Source of the DNA: Planctomycetaceae bacterium
GTDB lineage: Bacteria > Planctomycetota > Planctomycetia > Planctomycetales > Planctomycetaceae
DNA length: 12,961 nt
Assembly (NCBI GenBank): GCA_029259875.1
Contig: JAJDEK010000153.1
Location: 1 to 12,961 of the forward strand
Direction: 5' to 3'
The notes under the pieces were generated by a model that was not told the DNA's origin, did no database searches, and saw nothing but the letters and a program-made list of their open reading frames with translations. The position numbers were made by a program, and so were the translations under genes. Positions within the stretch are counted from its first letter, which is position 1; each line of letters begins with the position of its first letter. Of the stretch, positions 7,581-12,961 are shown piece after piece.

Positions 7581-7610
7581 TCAGGTTTTCAACATCCAGC
7601 AATTAACAAC

Positions 7611-8144
7611 TTATGCGACATCCGTATTATGTTGTTCATTCTCTTCAGCCAGAATCGTTTCTATTTCCGATACACTGTGTTGAAAGCAGTTACTGATTTC
7701 TTGTGCCGAAAATCCTGCCTGGCTGAGGTAAACAATCATAGATCTTTGCTCCCGAGTTGCAGCAATTTTTCGAGAGTTCTCATACATCGAAATATCTGGT
7801 CCCGGTTGAGCAGGAGCCTCACTGGAATTCTGTTGTGTCAGAGCCAGTTGTTGCCGTAATCGATTGATTTCTCGATCTGCATCTTGAAGTAACTCATCAA
7901 GGACACGCAGACGGTTATCAGACCGAGCTTCTACTTCTCTGCCGTAGTCAAAGAGCTTGACTTCAATTTGATTGAGCCGGTTGACTTGGTTTTGTTCTTC
8001 ATGCGCAATTGAATGTTGGGCTTCTTTTAATGGGTCACGATCGCGTACGCGCTTTTGCATGCGAAAATTCTTCTTTAAAGCCCAAGCAGTTGCAATCAAC
8101 AATACACCTGTCAGTATGACGTTGGGGTCACTCAAATTAAACAT
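7611..8144 (-). CDS. Membrane-anchored coiled-coil protein with HTH-like C-terminus (DUF2802-like)
   Basis: The 177-residue protein has one N-terminal membrane segment, about 7-25 (PNVILTGVLLIATAWAL), followed by basic residues that predict a cytoplasmic body. A charged coiled coil spans about 40-103 and a Pro/Ser linker about 105-120. The C-terminal helical block (133-166), QRSMIVYLSQAGFSAQEI followed by FQHSVSEIETIL, has the spacing of a helix-turn-helix and resembles DUF2802. I chose ATG 8144 because the membrane segment begins just after it; the frame continues upstream to a TTG at 8171. It lies about 91 bases downstream of larC on the same strand and could share its transcript. The family resemblance is by eye, and no function is established; a membrane-linked scaffold or regulator is inference. 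Confidence 0.6.
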   Translation of the reverse strand: MFNLSDPNVILTGVLLIATAWALKKNFRMQKRVRDRDPLKEAQHSIAHEEQNQVNRLNQIEVKLFDYGREVEARSDNRLRVLDELLQDADREINRLRQQLALTQQNSSEAPAQPGPDISMYENSRKIAATREQRSMIVYLSQAGFSAQEISNCFQHSVSEIETILAEENEQHNTDVA

Positions 8145-8235
8145 GATTGGTAAGTCATCCTTTACTTCCAAACAAAATCGGAATTATTGATCCGCAGCGA
8201 TCTCTAATGATCTTCCTGATCATATTTAAAGAGAT

Positions 8236-9543
<1,308 letters not shown>

Positions 9544-9823
9544 AGTCAGTATCCAAGCGTGTTAATATATGGGGGGAATTCAATAATATTCGGAAACGGA
9601 TTCTAAGGGTAATCTGCTGGTTCTCCAAGGTCAATTCGAGACGAGTCAGATCCGTTTGAATGAGCTAACTCTTATGCTAATAACCAGATACTAGAAAGCA
9701 AGAAATCGTAGTTTAAGAAAGAGATCTCAGTTTTTGCTGAGATTCAAGCTGAGTGTTATCCCTTGACCTATTTTTGATCTTTAGCACGTAATCTATACCG
9801 AATTCGTTAGTGGCTTGCTCAAT
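9544..9823 (-). promoter_or_regulatory. Upstream region of larC (280 bp, no gene)
   Basis: No coding frame is convincing here. Read on the minus strand, it should hold the end of the coiled-coil/squalene-repeat transcript and the promoter of larC. An 8-bp inverted repeat, AAACGGAT (9594-9601) and ATCCGTTT (9650-9657), flanks a 48-base spacer. A TTGACC that could act as a -35 lies on the minus strand near 9635, but no good -10 follows at the right distance. I see no recognisable nickel/cobalt riboswitch. Confidence 0.35.
9724..9743 (-). terminator. Candidate terminator hairpin of the coiled-coil/squalene-repeat operon
   Basis: ATCTCAG and CTGAGAT form a perfect 7-bp stem around a 6-base loop. 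Read on the minus strand, the loop is CAAAAA and the stem is followed by CTCTTTCTT, a pyrimidine-rich but not pure U tract. It lies about 80 bases past the stop codon of the squalene-repeat gene, a sensible place for termination. The stem is short, so this is a modest candidate. Confidence 0.35.
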
Positions 9824-10864
9824 TCAACGTTGGTAGATCGGCAGGTACTGATACTCGACGGCAAGAGCCAAGACGGCGAGAGAAGTGGCATAAACTTTAC
9901 CTGCTCCCTTTTCACTGCCTTTCGTTGCGAGCCAGCTTCCGTCATGCTTTTGCATTTCCAGCAATTGGGGAATAATTGCCGCTCGGGTCTTTTTCCAGTA
10001 TTCTCCCCCCATTTTGAACATGCCCACATTGCAGTAATAGGCTCCATAGTAGTAATAAAATTCGTCGGGTTTCAGAGGGTGTTGAATAAGGTAATCGCCG
10101 GCCTCCAGTGCGTCTCGTGTATGATGTTTCCCACATATTTCCAGAGCCAAAATTCCCGTACCCGTTCTTGTCGCACTGGGAGCCCCTCCAGGTTGGTAGG
10201 CAAAGCCAACATTATTTCGCCCCCGGCAATGGCGTACATAAGCGACCGCCCGGTCGATATGGTCTGCTGAAATGTCACAGCCAATATTTTTTGCGGCACG
10301 TAAGGCTAATAATTGCCACCCTGTGACACTGAGATCACTGTCCTTACTCGTTTGGGAATAACGCCAGCCACCAGCGTTCCTTTTATCTTTTGAGACGTCC
10401 TGAGCAGAAATGATGACTTTTATGGCGCGTTCCAAAACTTGGCGGCATTTTTTCTCTCGTTCTCCTTTTAGCATTCCCGACACTTCTGCCAGCATCAACG
10501 TGCTAATGCCATGGCTGTACATCGGGCCGTGGCTTTTATGGTGCACGACCAAGCCGTTGGCTGCCTGATGGGAAATGACCCAGTCAATTCCTTTATTAAT
10601 CTGCTCACCATAGGGGCCTTCTTCCGGAACATAACCGGCGGCCATAAATGCCATAATTGCCAATGATGTCGCGGCCGTTGACTCGCCATAAGAATTGAAA
10701 GACCAGGCTCCTGAAGGCTGCTGTGAGATTGACAAAAACTGAACCGCCTGTTGAATACCGGCATCAAGCTGTTTTTTTTGTTGATCCAGTTCCTGAGCCC
10801 AGCAACGAGATTGTGTGGGTACAGACAAAACAAGAACAATGCATACTACCAACAAGCGGAACAT
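9824..10864 (-). CDS. Secreted prenyltransferase/squalene-oxidase-repeat (alpha/alpha toroid) protein
   Basis: The 346-residue protein has a cleavable signal peptide (MFRLLVVCIVLVLSVPTQS, cleavage near CWAQ at 21-24) followed by terpene-cyclase-type toroid repeats. Repeat signatures are QQPSGAWSF (48-56), GGWRYSQTSKDSDLSVTGWQ (165-184), GFAYQPGG (220-227) and QKHDGSWLA (305-313). They echo the QW motif of squalene/hopene cyclases. The DSDLS stretch (175-179) is not enough to claim a cyclase active site, and export argues against sterol synthesis; planctomycetes carry many such proteins of unknown role. I chose ATG 10864 because the signal peptide begins there and AGGA lies about eight bases upstream; an in-frame TTG at 10897 would add 11 residues. 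It follows the coiled-coil gene by 36 nt, so the two are probably one operon acting at the envelope. Confidence 0.85.
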   Translation of the reverse strand: MFRLLVVCIVLVLSVPTQSRCWAQELDQQKKQLDAGIQQAVQFLSISQQPSGAWSFNSYGESTAATSLAIMAFMAAGYVPEEGPYGEQINKGIDWVISHQAANGLVVHHKSHGPMYSHGISTLMLAEVSGMLKGEREKKCRQVLERAIKVIISAQDVSKDKRNAGGWRYSQTSKDSDLSVTGWQLLALRAAKNIGCDISADHIDRAVAYVRHCRGRNNVGFAYQPGGAPSATRTGTGILALEICGKHHTRDALEAGDYLIQHPLKPDEFYYYYGAYYCNVGMFKMGGEYWKKTRAAIIPQLLEMQKHDGSWLATKGSEKGAGKVYATSLAVLALAVEYQYLPIYQR

Positions 10865-10900
10865 AGATGATTTCCTGTCATTGAGCTTTGAATTCAATGC

Positions 10901-12961
10901 TTATTTGCTATCAGATTTGGATTTGGCAATTGCTTCAAAATAATGTTTGATCAAACGCGCATATTCCGGATCGGTTTTGCTACGTGAGCCCTGCAAGATT
11001 TCCGTATCCAGGTTCCCAGGGAGTTCTCCCCAGTTTCGATTAGACATCGCCTTTAACTTTGTCTTGAGTTGAGAAAAGTCCACGCTGTTTCGGGAACCAC
11101 CACCTTCACTTTGGCCTTGTCCCTTTCCTTGAGCCATATTTTTAGAAGCGGTCTGTGATTCCTGTCCTTTGCCAGGAGTCGAGCCTTGCTGAGCCTTTGA
11201 CTTTAATTCTGTAGCAGCCTGAGAAAGGGATTCTGCTGCCCGCTTAAGCGCTTCTGCCGCTTTTTTTGATGAAGAGGATTTGGAAGGCTTTCCCGATTTC
11301 GCTTGTTCACTTTGATTTTTCGAATTCTGAGCAACCTGTTCTTTCGAGGATTGCGCGTCATCGCCGGGCTTTGTGTTCTCCGGTTTGTTCTGATCTCTGG
11401 CTTGAGATTCTTTTTGCTCTGATGACTGACTCTGATCTGATTTTGACTTCGAATCTCCGGATTTCGCTTGGCTCTTTTGAGCCATTGTCTGATCTCCGCC
11501 TTTAAAATCAGGGGTTTGTTCAAGTTGTTTTTGTGCATTACGCAGTTGCATCGCGGCATCGGTGACTTGATTACCAACCTTTTCAGGTACAGGAGAGTCT
11601 GTCGGTTTCTGCGATCCCGATCTTTGAGCTCGTTGCGTAGCTTCTTGCAGCGTTTTGGCTGCTTGCTGCGCTTGTTGAGATGCGCGCTTGAGGTCTTCTT
11701 TTGAGATATCTTCTACTGCTTTCTGCATTTCCTGATTGGCTTTTGCAATTTTCTGCTGGGTACGTCCTGCTTGTTGCCCCTCTTTTTTCAATCCAATCGG
11801 ATCTGTGTTTAGTTTTTGTGAGGTCTCTGCCAACTGTTTAGACAATGCCTCTGTTTGTTGTGCCAGGGCTTGCTGTGAATTTTTAAGAGCCTCCTGACGT
11901 GAGGCTTCGGATGTGGACGCCTTTTCCAGTTTTCCAGCGAGTTCCTGTTGCATATCTGCAAGTTTCTCGGCTTGTTCTAGAAAGGCGTCTCGCTCTGTCT
12001 GATCTTTGTTTTGTGCCTGATGGGCATCCATGATTTCTTCAGCAACTTTGGCTGCACGACTGGCTGCCTGGCTTGCCTCGTGTAGGCGACCGGTGTTTGC
12101 TGCTTGTTGTGCTTTGATTGATTCTTCAGCCAGTTGTGATGCTTTGCGGGTCGGTTCCGATTCAGGGCCAAATTGCTGTGCTGTTTCCAATACAAAATTA
12201 GTTGCAGCTGCCGCCAATTTTTGTTGTTGTTTTTGTAAGTCGAGAACGGACTCTGTCTGATTCTTTTCCTTAGGGGCATTCGCAGGACTCATTTTGGTTT
12301 CAGTCGCTTGCGCTGTCTTCACCGGTTCAGAATCACCAGGGCCGGCTGCTGCCGTTTGGATGTCAGACGCCTTAGGACTCGGTTCTCCAGGTGCAGAAGC
12401 TTGGTTTTTCTTGCCATTCTGTGGAGCTGCTTGTTTTTGTTGACCATTCGTGGCAGGTTTATTGGCGGCTAAAGGAGCCTGTTGCTGCATTGCCTGGGCA
12501 AGCTGTTTTTGTGGCTCGACAAGTTGAGAAGTTTGTTTCACCAGTGAATCGAGTTGTTTTAACTGAAAATTCCGAGCCGCATCGACCAACTCTGGTCTGC
12601 GTTTCAGTAAATTGTCTAAATCCTCCGATAGTCGCGACTGGCGATGTTTCAGTTCGTTTTGAAAATTGGCCAGATCCTGTTCCATTTCCGGTGATAGATT
12701 TTGTTTTTCCGGATGCTGTTTTTCTTGTAGATTCGGATTTTGTTGATTTTCATTTGTTTTTGCTTGTGGCTGTTGTGTTGCAGATTCTACTTTGTCATTG
12801 AAGGCGAGCAAATCGTTCGCAAGGTGGTTCGTTTCTTTGGCAAGCCGATTCAGATTGAGCAGATCATTTTCCAACTCAACCAGTTTTTCATACTGCTGAG
12901 CAAGATCACCGAGTTTCTTTTCTGTGGCGGACATAGCCTGAGGAGTTGATTTCAACTCTTT
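10901..12961 (-). CDS. Large Gln/Lys/Ala-rich coiled-coil protein, 5' end outside the window
   Basis: At least 686 codons are open up to the window edge. The first start-like codon inside is only a TTG (12955) with open frame beyond it, so this is the C-terminal part of a longer protein. Almost the whole visible stretch is predicted coiled coil, rich in Gln, Lys, Ala, Ser and Glu, with many QQAQQAAK-like heptads. A Ser/Lys/Gln/Gly-rich disordered section precedes the C-terminus. The end, NWGELPGNLDTEILQG followed by DPEYARLIKHYFEAIAK, is a compact motif I know from planctomycete envelope-operon proteins that sit near von Willebrand-A, DUF4175 or DUF4159 genes. No membrane segment is visible in this part; such proteins usually have them earlier. 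It is the upstream partner of the secreted toroid protein. Precise function is unknown. Confidence 0.75.
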   Translation of the reverse strand, partial: KELKSTPQAMSATEKKLGDLAQQYEKLVELENDLLNLNRLAKETNHLANDLLAFNDKVESATQQPQAKTNENQQNPNLQEKQHPEKQNLSPEMEQDLANFQNELKHRQSRLSEDLDNLLKRRPELVDAARNFQLKQLDSLVKQTSQLVEPQKQLAQAMQQQAPLAANKPATNGQQKQAAPQNGKKNQASAPGEPSPKASDIQTAAAGPGDSEPVKTAQATETKMSPANAPKEKNQTESVLDLQKQQQKLAAAATNFVLETAQQFGPESEPTRKASQLAEESIKAQQAANTGRLHEASQAASRAAKVAEEIMDAHQAQNKDQTERDAFLEQAEKLADMQQELAGKLEKASTSEASRQEALKNSQQALAQQTEALSKQLAETSQKLNTDPIGLKKEGQQAGRTQQKIAKANQEMQKAVEDISKEDLKRASQQAQQAAKTLQEATQRAQRSGSQKPTDSPVPEKVGNQVTDAAMQLRNAQKQLEQTPDFKGGDQTMAQKSQAKSGDSKSKSDQSQSSEQKESQARDQNKPENTKPGDDAQSSKEQVAQNSKNQSEQAKSGKPSKSSSSKKAAEALKRAAESLSQAATELKSKAQQGSTPGKGQESQTASKNMAQGKGQGQSEGGGSRNSVDFSQLKTKLKAMSNRNWGELPGNLDTEILQGSRSKTDPEYARLIKHYFEAIAKSKSDSK

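Noticed and set aside
8207..8223. ATGATC-TTCCT-GATCAT inverted repeat after larC as a terminator
   Set aside because: The stem is only six base pairs, AT-rich, has no U tract and does not extend, so it is too weak to call.
9815..10326. Plus-strand open frames of 72-151 codons opposite the squalene-repeat gene
   Set aside because: They are antisense to a protein with a clear signal peptide and family repeats, and show no recognisable domain themselves.

Overview
The window looks chromosomal and most likely comes from a member of the Planctomycetota, possibly Gimesia-like; this placement is inferred from gene content and moderate GC. The pointers are a Tat-exported DUF1501 protein, a secreted prenyltransferase/squalene-oxidase-repeat protein next to a very long Gln/Lys/Ala-rich coiled-coil protein, an ECF sigma factor with a membrane-bound zinc-binding anti-sigma partner, and genes of archaeal-type tetrahydromethanopterin (H4MPT) C1 metabolism. 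No phage, insertion sequence, CRISPR array, rRNA or tRNA was seen.

Layout. Positions 1-117 hold the 3' end of a gene or a tiny ORF. The plus-strand block (270-7580) carries: an ECF sigma factor and its anti-sigma factor, joined by a 4-base ATGA overlap; a 367-bp non-coding leader with a 15-bp palindrome; a BamA/Omp85 outer-membrane assembly protein with a long low-complexity insertion; a DUF447 protein followed closely by beta-ribofuranosylaminobenzene 5'-phosphate synthase (H4MPT biosynthesis); an intergenic region with overlapping alternative inverted repeats and a good extended -10 promoter; and a DUF1501 protein. The minus-strand block (12961-7611) converges on it, leaving only 30 bp between the two stop codons. 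Read 5' to 3' it holds: a coiled-coil protein that runs off the window edge; the squalene-cyclase-like secreted protein 36 nt downstream; a 280-bp gap with a hairpin; larC (nickel-pincer cofactor synthesis) ending in a pure His-Asp repeat; and a membrane-anchored coiled-coil protein with a helix-turn-helix-like C-terminus.

How the genes work together. Three pairs look functional. The sigma/anti-sigma pair is probably a cell-envelope stress or redox switch; the anti-sigma factor carries a CxxCH motif on its outer side. The DUF447/mptG pair belongs to the C1-carrier pathway. The coiled-coil/toroid pair probably acts at the cell envelope. LarC stands without larA, larB or larE in view.

The most striking item is the LarC tail: 31 residues of strictly alternating His and Asp (16 His, 15 Asp), encoded by about 15.5 perfect copies of one hexanucleotide. 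This looks like an in-frame, slippage-prone metal-binding tail on a nickel-inserting enzyme. The rest of the window is largely ordinary planctomycete chromosome.
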